Positions 12,809 to 23,427 of a stretch of DNA of 64,000 nucleotides are shown here, piece by piece; the stretch's first letter is position 1, and each line of letters starts with the position of its first letter. The position numbers and the translations under genes are program-made. The notes under the pieces are model-generated. The model ran no database searches, was not told the origin of the DNA, and worked only from the letters and a program-made list of their open reading frames with translations. Source of the DNA: Rhynchospora pubera (lineage: Eukaryota > Streptophyta > Magnoliopsida > Poales > Cyperaceae); the NCBI GenBank assembly GCA_028095005.1, contig CM051460.1, positions 290,459,074-290,523,073 on the forward strand. Reading direction: 5' to 3'.

Positions 12809-13017
12809 GAAGGAATTTCTTGTTTCAGTTTGGGTCGATGCTGAGGATTTGCATTACTGACATGAAACTGGTAAAACTGACATTGTCAAACAAGTCAGGT
12901 TTCTACCCGAATTCTGATCCGCAACTGACTTTGCTAACCTTACTCGGGAAGGGTCTGGCCCTTATCGATGGTCCTGATTGGGCACGGCATTGGAGGGTTG
13001 TCTGCATCGAAAAACTC
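12809..13017 (+). pseudogene. Cytochrome P450 exon fragment (CYP72-clan-like)
   Basis: After an ATCGCAG acceptor the frame encodes a stretch including FQFGSMLRICITDMKLVK, SNKSGFYPNSDPQ and LLGKGLALIDGPDWARHWR. This matches the part of plant CYP72-clan P450s before the C helix, where a W-x-x-x-R motif contacts haem: here WARHWR. Just after it the frame departs from the family and stops, suggesting a small deletion. No I-helix, EXXR or haem-cysteine region follows, so this is a non-functional fragment. It lies inside the Helitron, in its forward orientation, so it was probably captured by it. Confidence 0.7.
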
Positions 13018-13019
13018 TA

Positions 13020-14050
13020 AGGTTTGTTGTGCAGTTAATACTCATGTTGTGCACTTAATATTTTCAGAAATTGAGGGACAAAATCAAACATGAAATGTTC
13101 TACTTATATTTTTGTATAGATATTTTTACTTTTAGAATACCCCTTGATATATAATTTTGACAATGACAGCAAACTTGCAGGACATTTTTAGGCAACCACT
13201 TTTACCAAGTATCCATTAGCATTTTGAATGCTTAAATTATGTTGGATAGAGACTATAAGTTGATGGCTATTTGAAAAAGAAGCTATTTGAGAAAAATTTC
13301 TTTGAAGTGCCAGATATAACTGAATCACCTATAGGTCCATAACACAGTAGGAAAATTTTTTGGGACAAAGTTTTATGCTTATTAAATTGTATGTTGATAT
13401 TACAACAAACAAAGTGCTTTGTGCTTCTCTTCTATATGCAGAATATCTTAGTTTGTACCTGACATTATCGATTGTAAAAAAAAATTGAGGGAATAGGTGT
13501 AAACGGATACTAAATTATTCAAGTTATATAAACGTAACAGATGATTTTTTTTTTATGCGCAATTGTATTGGAAGTGATATCAGATTGATAAATTATTTAA
13601 GGTTTATATTTTGATATATCTAGAAGGGTAGTATAGTCTTTTTAATCAATCGGTGGCATAAAACTAATTTGTATTGATTTATGATGGCATAAAACTAATT
13701 AGACGTTTTATAATGGCATATCTCGAATTTTAAACTTTTAGAATGGCAAAAATCAAATTGCCCCAATTTTTTTTAATCAGCTTTTGATTGTGCCTATTAG
13801 CAAAAGCTGAGGGATAGTTATATAAGATTAATTTTTTTCTCACGAAAAAAAGATTATTTGTTTATTTTGACAATTAGATTCAGTGTGATTATTTGAAAAG
13901 CATATTTTGCTTTCACTGCTCAATTTGTTCTCTCCTCCACTCCCTGACCTACAGGCTACAGGTTACCACCACTCTTTTAGCACTCACCAAAAAAAAGAAT
14001 ACATGGCATAAACAGTACTGAATACCTGTGAACTTCAAATCCCCTCGCAG
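13020..14050. other. Non-coding Helitron interior with ATGGCATAAAACTAA repeats
   Basis: No gene. At about 13640-13760 the motif TGGCATAAAACTAATT recurs two to three times. The same degenerate family appears at 39.55-39.84 kb. Confidence 0.45.
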
Positions 14051-14058
14051 GGAAACAG

Positions 14059-14105
14059 TGCATGGAGAGTTAAAATGTTTGCCTCTCTGTAAACTCTCCA
14101 TGCAG
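14059..14105. repeat. Perfect 13-bp hairpin
   Basis: TGCATGGAGAGTT is followed about 20 bases later by its exact complement AACTCTCCATGCA. Possible RNA hairpin, or a relic of a small foldback. Confidence 0.6.
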
Positions 14106-14679
14106 TTTCTTTTGGAAGACGTATTTCTATTATGAAAGATTGATTAAAGTATATGCAGTCTTTTTACTCCTTGCTTAAACTACTAATTACATTTGTTTGA
14201 ACAATATTGCAGATACGTTAGATCAAGTAAAGGTATAGTGTTGATTTTATTTGTTTTTTAGTTACTTGGTTGAAGTGCTAATTACATTAATAACTGAAAT
14301 CAAAACTACTGGAGTTTGAAGATGTATACCATTATCAATTAATATTTGATTTCTTTTTTTCTGTTGCAATTGGTTTGGGATTCCTTATATGAATGATATT
14401 TTTGCGCAATTATGTCGTTCAAACTGTTTATAATAGGCCACTGTATTTGTGTCTTAGCCAGACAAGTCCATAGTATTCCACTGTCATCTATACGCTCATT
14501 AGGAAATCGTTTTGCCACATATTTGGATAGAAATGCATCGCACAACGTGCGAGAATAGAACTTATATATATATATATATATGGAAGCCCAGTCTGGAGAC
14601 GGAAATCTGACCTAGAGAAACTCTTTTAAAAGAAGAGAACGCTGGAGAAGGGTATCCTAGTCCTCAAGGAAGCAATATA

Positions 14680-15175
14680 TATTTTTTTTTTTTTGGGGTA
14701 AAAAGGCCTATAGGCGTTCCATAAAACCAAATTGATACAGCATCAGAGTTTGAAAAGAGGAGGAAAAAACAGTCATCCTCCATAGAAAGTAAAAAGCAGT
14801 AAAGATAAATAATACCTAACAATCACAGCACACCCAAAACCCATTAGCTAAGCAGCTACACTCGAAAGCAAAGAAAAAACAAAGAAGTGGAAATAATAAA
14901 GAAAAACAGCTACGTCACAAAAGGGAACAAAGGAAAAGTAGAGCCCTGAGCATTTAAATTCTTCACCCTCGCTAGGTTGGCCAGCCTATGTACTGTCAGC
15001 AGGTTTTCTCTTGGTGTAGCAAAGCAACGGAACCCTGAGCTGCCTTTCCAATTAGCAATTAGGTCAATTACCAGTCCATATGCCCTCCAATCAATCAATT
15101 CTGGTGAAAGAAGCACATTCAAGATCCTTGCCAGCAAGTGTGAGTCTGTGTAGAAGGTTGCATCCGACCAGCCTT
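14680..15175 (-). mobile_element. LINE 3' end with RNase H-like remnant
   Basis: On the minus strand a frame with TDSHLLARILN, IDWRAYGLVIDLI and ENLLTVHRLANLARV resembles the RVT_3 (RNase H-like) domain at the C end of plant LINE polyproteins. Downstream comes AT-rich untranslated sequence, a short GCCTATAGGC hairpin (plus 14707-14716) and then a poly-A tail (poly-T on plus, 14683-14695). The insertion is 5'-truncated. No clean target-site duplication was found. It lies just upstream of gene B and may have cut off its first exon. Confidence 0.6.
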
Positions 15176-15210
15176 CCTCCATATGTAGAAGGTTGCAAGT
15201 GTGAGTCTTT
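15134..15210. repeat. Short overlapping direct repeats
   Basis: TGTAGAAGGTTGCA occurs at about 15150 and 15185, and AAGTGTGAGTCT at about 15134 and 15197. The repeats sit between the LINE fragment and the first coding exon of gene B. Confidence 0.6.
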
Positions 15211-15217
15211 ATCTTTG

Positions 15218-16309
15218 ATGGAGGCGCAGCACCTCTCTGTGTCAAAAAGGGACTTTATGGAGGTGTGCTCAGTCAAATTCCTTGAATTTAATCAACGTCT
15301 CCTGGACCAGATGTATGGTTGCATTTTGATCACCTCAGATCCCACATATGTTGTCTATAGCAGGGATGAGGAAGATCCTTTAAATGTCAATCGTGAGGTC
15401 ATTATTGGTCTACTTATATTTGAATTTGCTTTCTATTGTTTGATAAGATCGAGAGGTTTAATGAAGTAACACAGAGTAATACATGTCTTTAATTTTTTTG
15501 GTCTTTTTATTCGCAGTTGGTCTCTCGCGCGACTCATAGAAATCAATTAATTCTTGAAAGTTTTATACATGATATTAATTCTACCTATTCAAAGTCAAAT
15601 TTGTGTGGAAAAACTCGACATTAATGTGCACTTACTTGTTTCATTGCTGCAGGGAATTGTTAAAATCAGGGGTCCTGGCAGTGCCATAGAGCCGTTGAAT
15701 TGTATTAACATAGTCCCCAATCTATTTAGATATCAAGCTTGCGAAGATCAGTTTGAAGATAAAGACGATCAGGCATTGTGGAATGGTTATATCGGTGGGC
15801 CCTACGACGAACTGCTGTCCAGAAAGGTACAGAGCCAGTTCGTCCCGATAGAGATAAACTATGCTGTTTACGAGAATGGTGTGGAGGCTCGTGTAGGCGT
15901 TAAGCTCTCAGATTGTCCATTTCTCTCCACTCTAGTTTACGGGTCGATAACGGTTCAGAATTCAATGCTCGTGGAAAAGGGTCGAAGCTTCCTATTAAGC
16001 AGAGACGAAAGTGAACGCATTCGCATTGGTGTTACTCCTGACAAGGATAAGGTTGCAGTTGCTCAACTTCCTCTCTCCAGGTCTGTAAACGCACATCCGA
16101 TCAATTCACATGTCGTCATTTGTGTGAGCATCTGGCAAAGCAGCATCATGGGTGCACCAGATCAGCCGATTGCCAAAAATGAGATTTTCAATTTTACTGC
16201 TAGTTTGAGTGGAAGGGAGGTGAGGAGTTTCAGAGGGGATGCATGTCAGGTTAATGTAGAAGTCATGTGGGCTGAGACGCCTGAAACTATAGAGCTCCCT
16301 TACATGTGA
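15218..16309 (+). CDS. DUF6598-type protein (gene B)
   Basis: Two coding exons: 15218-15397 (donor GAG|GTCATT) and 15653-16309 (acceptor CTGCAG|GGA), joined in phase 0 to give about 278 residues ending in TGA. Exon 1 carries MYGCILITSDPTYVVYS. Exon 2 opens GIVKIRGPGSAIEP and contains EINYAVYENGVEARVGVKL, then CPFLSTLVYGSI and a C-terminal VNVEVMWAET. This strand pattern matches the plant DUF6598 family, known as the C-terminal domain of JIP60-like proteins and of many free-standing grass proteins; its biochemical role is unsettled. The start at 15218 is the first ATG in the aligned exon. Paralogue E has an upstream exon, so the true N terminus may be longer or have been lost to the adjacent LINE. 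No signal peptide or membrane segment. Confidence 0.75.
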
Positions 16310-16400
16310 TGTGATGTAAGCTCTACATAATTTAAATATGGAAAGGATCAAGAAAGATGCGGCCTTTGTTATATTGGATATATAATGTTATAATTTTTAT

Positions 16401-16835
16401 GAGCACCGTTCCGCTGCCACAGGTTTTTGGTGCCACAAGTTGTCACAATTTTATATTTTATCAATTTTTTAAAATTTTAAAATTCAAACGTCAAATCCAA
16501 ACCGTTGATCTTGTTCAATTTAACTAGCGATGCATTTCTATATAAGTTTTATAAAATTATGAGTCAGTTTGATACTCGATCAACTGGTCAACAAATGAAC
16601 GAATCTAGCTAATTATGATAGATTAATTCTAATACGTTCATCATTTGATCAGTTGATCGAGTATCAAACTAACTCCAAATTTTATAAAATTTATATAAAA
16701 ACACATCGATAGTTAAATAGAACAAGATCAACGGTTTGGATTTGGCGTTTGAATTTTAAAATTTTTAAATATTAATAAAATATGAAGTTGTGTCAACTTG
16801 TGGCACCAAAAACCTGTGGCAACTTAACACTCCTC
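16401..16835. mobile_element. Foldback MULE-type MITE, 435 bp
   Basis: Long terminal inverted repeats start GAGCACCGTTCCGCTGCC on the left and GAGGAGTGTTAAGTTGCC on the right (complement), then share CACAGGTTTTTGGTGCCAC and almost the whole arms. A perfect 9-bp target duplication, AATTTTTAT, flanks it (16392-16400 and 16836-16844), as for Mutator-like elements. It sits in the 3' flank of gene B; the paralogous flank after gene E is uninterrupted. Confidence 0.9.
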
Positions 16836-16844
16836 AATTTTTAT

Positions 16845-17690
16845 TGAGATATATTAATTCAATGATGGTTTTCTATTAGGTGGTATCATTAATTGTTGCT
16901 GGTGTTATTTTTATTTTTTTGGCGTTTCTGTTAATTTTCTAACCTGCCGTACAACTCTTTTAAATTATTCTGATTCGATTTATTGAAAATTATTGCTCAA
17001 TTTTCAATAATTTTTAACAATTCTGAATTCTCTTTGAGTTGGTTCCTCGATCGTAGTTGTCATTTAATTAGATGGAATAGGAAAAATCACAAAAAAAAAA
17101 AGAACCCCTCAACTATTCCATAAATGCTTATTCTTTCAAATTTTCAGATTTGTGCACAGTTTAAATAATTATGATGCTCCAATAATTTCTAAAAAAATTA
17201 TATTCAACAACACAATTTATTTTTCACATTGTTACTAAAATCAGGATGCTCTTAAGCTAGATGAAAGTATTTTGAGTAACCAAAAGAACGAAGCATGTAA
17301 TTTTTCGAACTTGAATACTGGAAGCCACACGTGAACATGACAAAAAAAAAAAAAAAAATCTAAGGACTCATAAATTGAAAATGGTAGGTATTATAATTAT
17401 ACATTTTATTTATTTACATTTTGTAACTTTATAATAAAATTTATAGGAAAAAATTGAAACATGTATTAAAATAATTTTGTTAAAAAAAATGATTATATAT
17501 CAAGTCGATCGGTGGGCTTCAAGTCTTAAATAAATTAACTGAGTGAAATCTTTGAATAATAAAGTTAACAAACAGACGTCAGTACTCTCAATATCAATAA
17601 TTAATTTGAATTTTTTAAATCATAAGTTGAGGTTCTAAAAGAGGCGCCGTATTTTTGGTAATTTTCTTTTTTTTTGAAAAAAGGTGGGAG
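16845..17690. other. Intergenic region between gene B and RIP gene A
   Basis: The first 90 bases are the conserved 3' flank of DUF6598 genes (TGATGGTTTTCTATTA...). The rest is AT-rich with no gene. Confidence 0.5.
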
Positions 17691-18133
17691 CTTTTGGTAA
17701 TTTTTTCGCGCCTCGTTTCTTGTCTTCCAAGTTCGAACGCATCTAATTAGCTCCGCTGCCTCAGTTCTTCTCCCAATTGCCCGTTAGCTGCTAAACTGAT
17801 TGTGATTCGTAATTGAGATTCAAGCGAATTAGATTTCTTGGTGTCGCCGTCGCGTATCTCTCTTCACTCTTCACAGCAATTGAATTGATTTTCTACTTGC
17901 GTTTTAAGGTTAGCTCCTCTGTTAATACCCTCAATTTTTTCGCGCCAGCGCCAAACTAGGTTTAACACGCTCCAATCAAGAACCGCCGCTTTAATTTAGA
18001 TCAAATACTTAGTTTAATTCTTTCTAGTTAGCATATGATTTCAGGGAAGAAGAAAAATAAGCCTGTTAAATTTTTAATTTTCTGTGTTAAAAGATATGCT
18101 TTAACCGATTGCTTGAACTTGTGTGTTTTTCAG
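17690..18133 (+). promoter_or_regulatory. 5' leader exon and leader intron of RIP gene A
   Basis: GC-richer, pyrimidine-rich leader-like sequence ends at TTTTAAG|GTTAGC (exon end 17908). An intron of about 225 bases ends TTTTTCAG at 18133, 17 bases before the ATG. The related gene D also has a TGCAG acceptor just ahead of its ATG, so a 5' UTR intron seems ancestral. Confidence 0.5.
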
Positions 18134-18150
18134 TAAATTAATTCACAAAA

Positions 18151-18915
18151 ATGCCGATTATTCTTGAAAAAGCCTTCGACACGAAAACCGATTGCTACTC
18201 AGATTTCTTGAAGCAATACCACCGACAAATCCTTGAAGCTGTTGGAGAGTATCACAACGGGATCGGTGTCATTGGCTCGACAAGGCCTAGCAAAAAAAGG
18301 TGGTCGGTAATCACTATATCTAATAGTTTAAATAAAAAAATTCAAATTTTAACCAATCTTGACACTTTATGGATTGTTGGTTGTCGAACCATACCAGCAG
18401 ATGCACCTGAACACTTGCCAACCCCAAACCCATGGTATTTAGTATCTGGTGAAAGGTACAATCCTGAGTTACTCGACCTTGATGAAAATTTCGAGATATT
18501 AGACTTCCATGGCAATTATAATGATTATGTAAGCACATTACTGATTGACAAGTTTAAACTTGACAATGCAGTAACGGATCTATTTAGTTATCTTACTGGT
18601 CTCAGTATGGGTTGTCGTCCCACTTTTAAAAGAGCTCAAAAATGTTTTATGCTGCTAATTTTATGTTTTGCCGAAAGTGTTAGAATTTTACCACTTCGAG
18701 ACATACTAGTTGAAGCAATTGACAGTTGCGACAGTACATTTGTTGGCGATCACAATTTGTGGTTAGCTCAACATTGGTCAAAGTTATCAGAGGATTATCT
18801 AGATGGTAAATATGAGGTAGGGAAAGATTTGTGGCTCTTGCTGTCTAGACCGAAAATGAAGAAAGCACTCGATGGGGTCACACCTGACAACAAGCCAACA
18901 AATACCTCTTCGTAA
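18151..18915 (+). CDS. RIP-domain protein, type-1-like rRNA N-glycosidase (gene A)
   Basis: Single coding exon, 254 residues, ATG to TAA. RIP family enzymes remove one adenine from the sarcin-ricin loop of large-subunit rRNA. The RIP fold signature is visible: HGNYND (Tyr123), FAESVR (Glu175, Arg178) and HWSKLSEDY (Trp209), matching the second active-site Tyr, the catalytic Glu/Arg pair and the active-site Trp of the family. The first active-site Tyr is replaced by Trp74 in LDTLWIVGCR. Whether this form is active cannot be told from sequence. No signal peptide and no lectin chain follow, so a cytosolic single-chain protein is expected, as in grass RIPs. A donor-like GTAATT lies four bases after the stop, so the 3' UTR may be spliced. 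DUF6598 gene B lies 1.8 kb upstream in the same direction. Confidence 0.85.
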   Translation: MPIILEKAFDTKTDCYSDFLKQYHRQILEAVGEYHNGIGVIGSTRPSKKRWSVITISNSLNKKIQILTNLDTLWIVGCRTIPADAPEHLPTPNPWYLVSGERYNPELLDLDENFEILDFHGNYNDYVSTLLIDKFKLDNAVTDLFSYLTGLSMGCRPTFKRAQKCFMLLILCFAESVRILPLRDILVEAIDSCDSTFVGDHNLWLAQHWSKLSEDYLDGKYEVGKDLWLLLSRPKMKKALDGVTPDNKPTNTSS

Positions 18916-19300
18916 ACGGTAATTCATCTCCTCAATATTTTATCTTTTATATGTATTTATTTCTACATCAACTGTGAAATTGCAGCATTTCCTGATAGAA
19001 ATTAAGCTGTAGTATAGTATATTGAAATGTTGCCTTCTCATTTTCTAAGGGATCAATGAAGATAAACCTAGAATTGCAATTATCACTGACCAAATATTCT
19101 TCAGCTTAGTCTTTTTTCTTTTTCATAATTTTCTAATGCAGCCTTTGAAACACACTTCTTTTTTGACAGCTTATCATCCGAAGGATAACTAGTTCTCCTT
19201 GCCCTCAACTGGTTCTCTGGTTCATAACAGAATACACATCTTATTAAAAGGTATTATACACTTCCTCTCGAATATATTATAATTTTTCCACATTGATATG
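18916..19300. other. 3' flank of RIP gene A
   Basis: Non-coding. Possible 3' UTR exon after TTGACAG (about 19170) ending AAAAGGTATTA (about 19250). Confidence 0.3.
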
Positions 19301-19302
19301 CA

Positions 19303-19402
19303 GATACTAACATAATTTCCAAGTTTTTAACTCTGCCTATGTCTTCTGAACATAGCCGGTCCCAAGCCCGGATTAAAAGAGGAGGGTATTATAAAAAAAA
19401 AA
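19303..19402. repeat. Conserved ~100-bp motif, copy 2
   Basis: Second copy of the motif at 10.50-10.61 kb, sharing AGTTTTTAACTCTGCCTATG and CATAGCCGGTCCCAAGCC, with a few substitutions. Confidence 0.7.
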
Positions 19403-20634
19403 ACTTGGAAAGTTGATAGATATGTTGGTACTGAACCAGTGGGTAAGGTTTCAGAGTTATATGAATTTTAGTTATGATCTAGATTTCATTTGTTGGTATC
19501 TCAGACCTAGTGAAAATGTGACTATCCAAATTTCCATCTGGTAGGATTTTTGACTCTCACATCTTCAGCTAAGTGCCAAAACTGTATCAGAGATAAGGGG
19601 TACAGTACTATTATCATATGTACCAGGGCACCAGTTCTCTGTCTGACACAACAATTTACATTTAAACTTCTGAAGGACCAAGGCACCAGTTGTATACCAG
19701 TTGTATATATATTACGCAAAGGGCATATATGCCAAACTACGTGCACTTACCATACAATATCTCAATACTTTTGTCAAATTCCGAAGCCTATTCAAACAGC
19801 TCTCCTAATTTCTTTTTGGAAGGAGGTTCAGATTTTGAATCAGCAATTTTTCTTTTAATGACAAATTATGCATTCTTGGGGTACCTGGTGGAAATTTTGG
19901 GTAGTTGGGCATACTGCCACTAGATATCGTCAATTCTGCAAAGGGCAAAAGAAACATATCATTAACAACACAACCTCAGTACTGTGCAGTGATACTAAAT
20001 TACTATGCACCAAGGGTCCCAGTAAAACCCTGGCATTAATTACATAAGTTTATCAGCATAGTATAACCCTAGCACTAATTAACAATTAAAAAATAATATT
20101 GGCAACCAGAGTCTAACCAAGCATTTGGGTCGTAGAACATCTCATGGTTAAACAGGAATGTATCGCATGTATGGTTAATCAACTACCAAGAAGAGCAAAA
20201 AAAGACAAGGAGACCAAATCCAGCTTTTTTGCTTTACAACAAAATGGTACAGGACCCAACCAGTTTAAGGAACATTATTATTATGCCATACAAAATCACA
20301 TCTTCATTTTGGTATTTTTCTGGACTTCTTCATTTACATTTATCAATTATCATAGAAGAAGTAAAAAGTAAAAACTAGCATTTGTATATTGCCAACTGCT
20401 CCCCAGACCTAACTGTTACTTGTACAGGCTAATCAGGATTCAGGACTAACTACTCCATAATAGATATGGTAATACGTATCTCTATCTCTACTCATTTGAA
20501 GGCAGCATTTAAACATTATTACCATGAATTCTGATCTAAACAACAGGCCCCTGATCAGAAGAAAATGAAAAGAAGTCAACCAGCAATAGTGGTACTTTGT
20601 ACATATTTTGAAATGTAACTATCAGCTCAAAATG

Positions 20635-20675
<41 letters not shown>

Positions 20676-21930
20676 AAATGTCTTAATTATAAAAGCATCG
20701 ATCCTATACATCAATAATTTGAGCAAGACATCCAACTTACTAACCAACAAAACAACATCCTTTTATTTAACTTATTGATAAGGATTCCAGAAGTAAACAA
20801 GAGAAGAAGTCAACTTTCTCAAAACACACTTTGTGGTGGCGAGGGTTGGTGGTTTGTGAACTGTCCTGACTACTTTCTATTTTTGAACTAGAAGCGGTGA
20901 CCCTTGAGGTCAGTTCATTTCGAAAAGAAGCAGATTCCCTAAATTTGATTTTATTGCTTTAATCAGTAGGTGAAAATAGTACATAAGATTGTCATTTTAC
21001 AAGGAAATGTAATCTAACTGTTTACAAAAATCAGGAGGCTATAAGTAGTGCAGTTAGAGTGGGATAACCAGAAGACCATATATAGAAGATAGATGTCAGT
21101 TTGAATAGAAGGATTAACTAATTACGGAGAAAGGATTAATAATGACTAATGAGAGAAGAAGAATATATATATAAATATTTTGTTGCAATCGGCATATTCT
21201 GAAGCATCATTCTTTTTCTTAGATAATTGGATATATATATATATATTTTTTTATTTTTACAATTGAACAAGGCAATAAAGATTTAAGGGAAACTGGGGAT
21301 GGATATTATCAGGAGGGATGGGATGCAATCATGCAATGGGATGCAGGCATATTTCAAATAGAAAGACATCATTAAAGTGGCAATGAACCGTTAATTAATT
21401 AATTAAGAGTAAGACTAACTAAATAACAAAATTGGGAGCTTATTTGGAGTCTAATTGGATTGGTTAGGTGCGCAATTGAACGATCACCTTTTAAATTGAA
21501 AGGCCTAGGATGACGATGTCTATAAGAAAACATTTATTTTTCTTAATTGATAAGCGGTATGAATTTAAGAATCACAAATCCTCACTGATCGACATTAAAA
21601 AAAAAAGGGTGAAAATGAATACAGCATTGTAATCTCGTTACCAATTGGTTGTACGGGTGAGAGTGAGGTGTCATCGTCGGTGACCACTGACTCACTGTAG
21701 CGCCATAGCCGCCAAAGGTAGCCATGTTGGGTGTCAAAACATTTAGTACATACATGTACAAGGTTGGGAATTGGGATTGCTAAATACGTTGAGATCGGTT
21801 GGGAAGTGGGAAGTGGGAAGTGGTCAAGTGGGAACTGGGAAGGGATCAAGCCATTAAGGGAAGGAGAAAGCCTCCACATCCACAGGATCACAAGGATCAT
21901 AGATGAGACGAGACCACAAGCGGTGACAGG
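19403..21930. other. Gene-poor interval with (GA)n microsatellite
   Basis: I see no supported gene. A (GA)n microsatellite lies at about 20638-20673 and TA runs near 21166 and 21232. Open frames here lack any recognisable motif. Confidence 0.4.
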
Positions 21931-21939
21931 CCACGGATC

Positions 21940-22363
21940 CACATCCTCTACGGCCAAGGTTTGGCTGTTCCAAACAGTCAAACACTTATTTTTTTAAATA
22001 TTTCAACATTTTAAAATTCAAATGTTGAATCCAAACCGTTGATCCTGTTCAATTTTACGGGCGATGCATTTTCATATAAGTTTCATGAAATTTGGAGCCT
22101 ATTTGATACTTAATTAAGTGACCAAATTATGAACGTATTAGAATTAATCACTGATAGTTAATTAGATTCGTTCATTTGTTGACCATTTGATCCACTATCA
22201 AATAAACTCCAAATTTCATAAAAATTATATGAAAATGCATCGTCCATAAAATTAAACAAGATCAACGGTTTGGATTCTATATTTGAATTTTAAAATGTTG
22301 AAATATTTAAAAAATAATAATTTGACTGTTTGGAACAGCCAAACCTCGGCTGTAGAGGATGTG
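21940..22363. mobile_element. Foldback element with ~200-bp arms
   Basis: The left arm ACATCCTCTACGGCC-AAGGTTTGGCTGTTCC is mirrored at the right end by GGAACAGCCAAACCTCGGCTGTAGAGGATGT. The arms continue inward to a centre near 22150. The interior (for example AAACCGTTGATC and GAACGTATTAGAATTAATC) matches the core of the 435-bp MULE MITE at 16.4 kb. No clear target duplication seen. Confidence 0.75.
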
Positions 22364-22661
22364 CGACTGAGTCTGAGAGAGCATAGATTAGAAACCCCAA
22401 ATTCACATTTTAATTAACACAGACAAGCCAAATACTTTTTCAATTATTTTTTAGTCTCTCCCAAACACCAAAAATGTTTCTGGTGGGACCGTGGGAGAGC
22501 ATATTTAATTTAAGTCAGCAAACAAAATTACTATATATAAACTAGCTAGTCTTTTTTCAAGTATAATTTAATCATCATCAATTCTTTTTAATAAGAATGT
22601 TATCCGTCAAGTGAAACCGCTAACTTACTTTAAATTTATGCGCTACTTTTATAACTACTAT

Positions 22662-22829
22662 GGGGGCGTTTGGATCGCTTAGGAATTTGAGGAATTTGGA
22701 GAAGTTGCAATTTCTAGGAATAAATTTATTGGGAAGTGTGTAATTTTGTGAAGAGTTTGGATTGTTTATAATAAATTTATCGTAGGAAGATGAAATTCCC
22801 CAAAATCCCATGGGGATCCAAACGGCCCC
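22662..22829. mobile_element. Tourist-like MITE, 168 bp
   Basis: Terminal inverted repeats GGGGGCGTTTGGATC / GATCCAAACGGCCCC, with a 3-bp flanking duplication TAT. Interior is purine-rich (GGAAGA-like). Same family style as four others in the window. Confidence 0.8.
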
Positions 22830-23034
22830 TATGACATAATTGATTACAAGTTTAGAGCCATTATATAATCACTTTTCAAAAATGCCCTCTCTTACTAAAT
22901 TCGGTGTTCATTATTTTGCTATTACCTAGCAACTTCCATCTGATGATAATTAATTAAATAATGCAACAGTCCACAACCCTATCACTACACCTTGTTCCCT
23001 TTTATTTATTATACACACACACACACACACACAT

Positions 23035-23411
23035 GATTGCTAAAATGCTATGCATAGTACGGATGGTCTTCGTGCTATATATTTGTTCTTAAATTTTATG
23101 TTTCAAACTATCAATCCAAACCGTTCATTATCTTTTTCATATTGAAATCTCATTAGAAACCAAATTTATATTTTTTTGAATTTTTTTATTATTTTTCTCA
23201 GATTTAAAATTCTTAATCTAATAAATTCTAAATCCTTCAATAATAGCGATTTTCAAAATATCTGAAATTTTTTTTAAAAAAATGTAAAATTTGATTTTTA
23301 ATGAGGTTTCCATATGAAGAAAATAATGAACGATTTGGATCGATTATTTGAAACATTATATTTAAGAACAAAAAAGTCATCCGTGCTATGCATATTATTT
23401 TAGCATTCCTC
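23035..23411. mobile_element. Foldback element between (AC)n and (TA)n tracts
   Basis: Arms start GATTGCTAAAATGCTATGCA on the left and, complemented, GGAATGCTAAAATAATATGCA on the right, and pair for most of the element. It follows an (AC)n microsatellite (about 23014-23033) and is followed by (TA)n. Confidence 0.75.
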
Positions 23412-23427
23412 TATATATATATATATA

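Larger units (their letters stand above)
10657..14564 (+). mobile_element. Probable non-autonomous Helitron, 3.9 kb
   Basis: The left end begins TCTCTACTATATTAAAAGC directly after an A, the typical plant Helitron 5' terminus. The right end has the hairpin CGCACAACGTGCG (14539-14551), a nine-base spacer and CTTA before T, a variant of the usual CTRR. There are no terminal inverted repeats or target duplication, as expected. No Rep/helicase is present. Inside lie exon-like pieces, a P450 exon fragment and a 100-bp tandem duplication, consistent with gene-fragment capture. The exact right boundary is uncertain because the terminal tetranucleotide is non-canonical. Confidence 0.6.

Noticed and set aside
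12556..13020. A single 154-codon gene
   Set aside because: The frame crosses an acceptor site; only the last part is P450, and the earlier part is separate exon or intron sequence.
21595..21981. 128-codon minus-strand frame beside the 21.9-kb foldback
   Set aside because: No domain, runs into the foldback arm, and the opposite strand is equally open.
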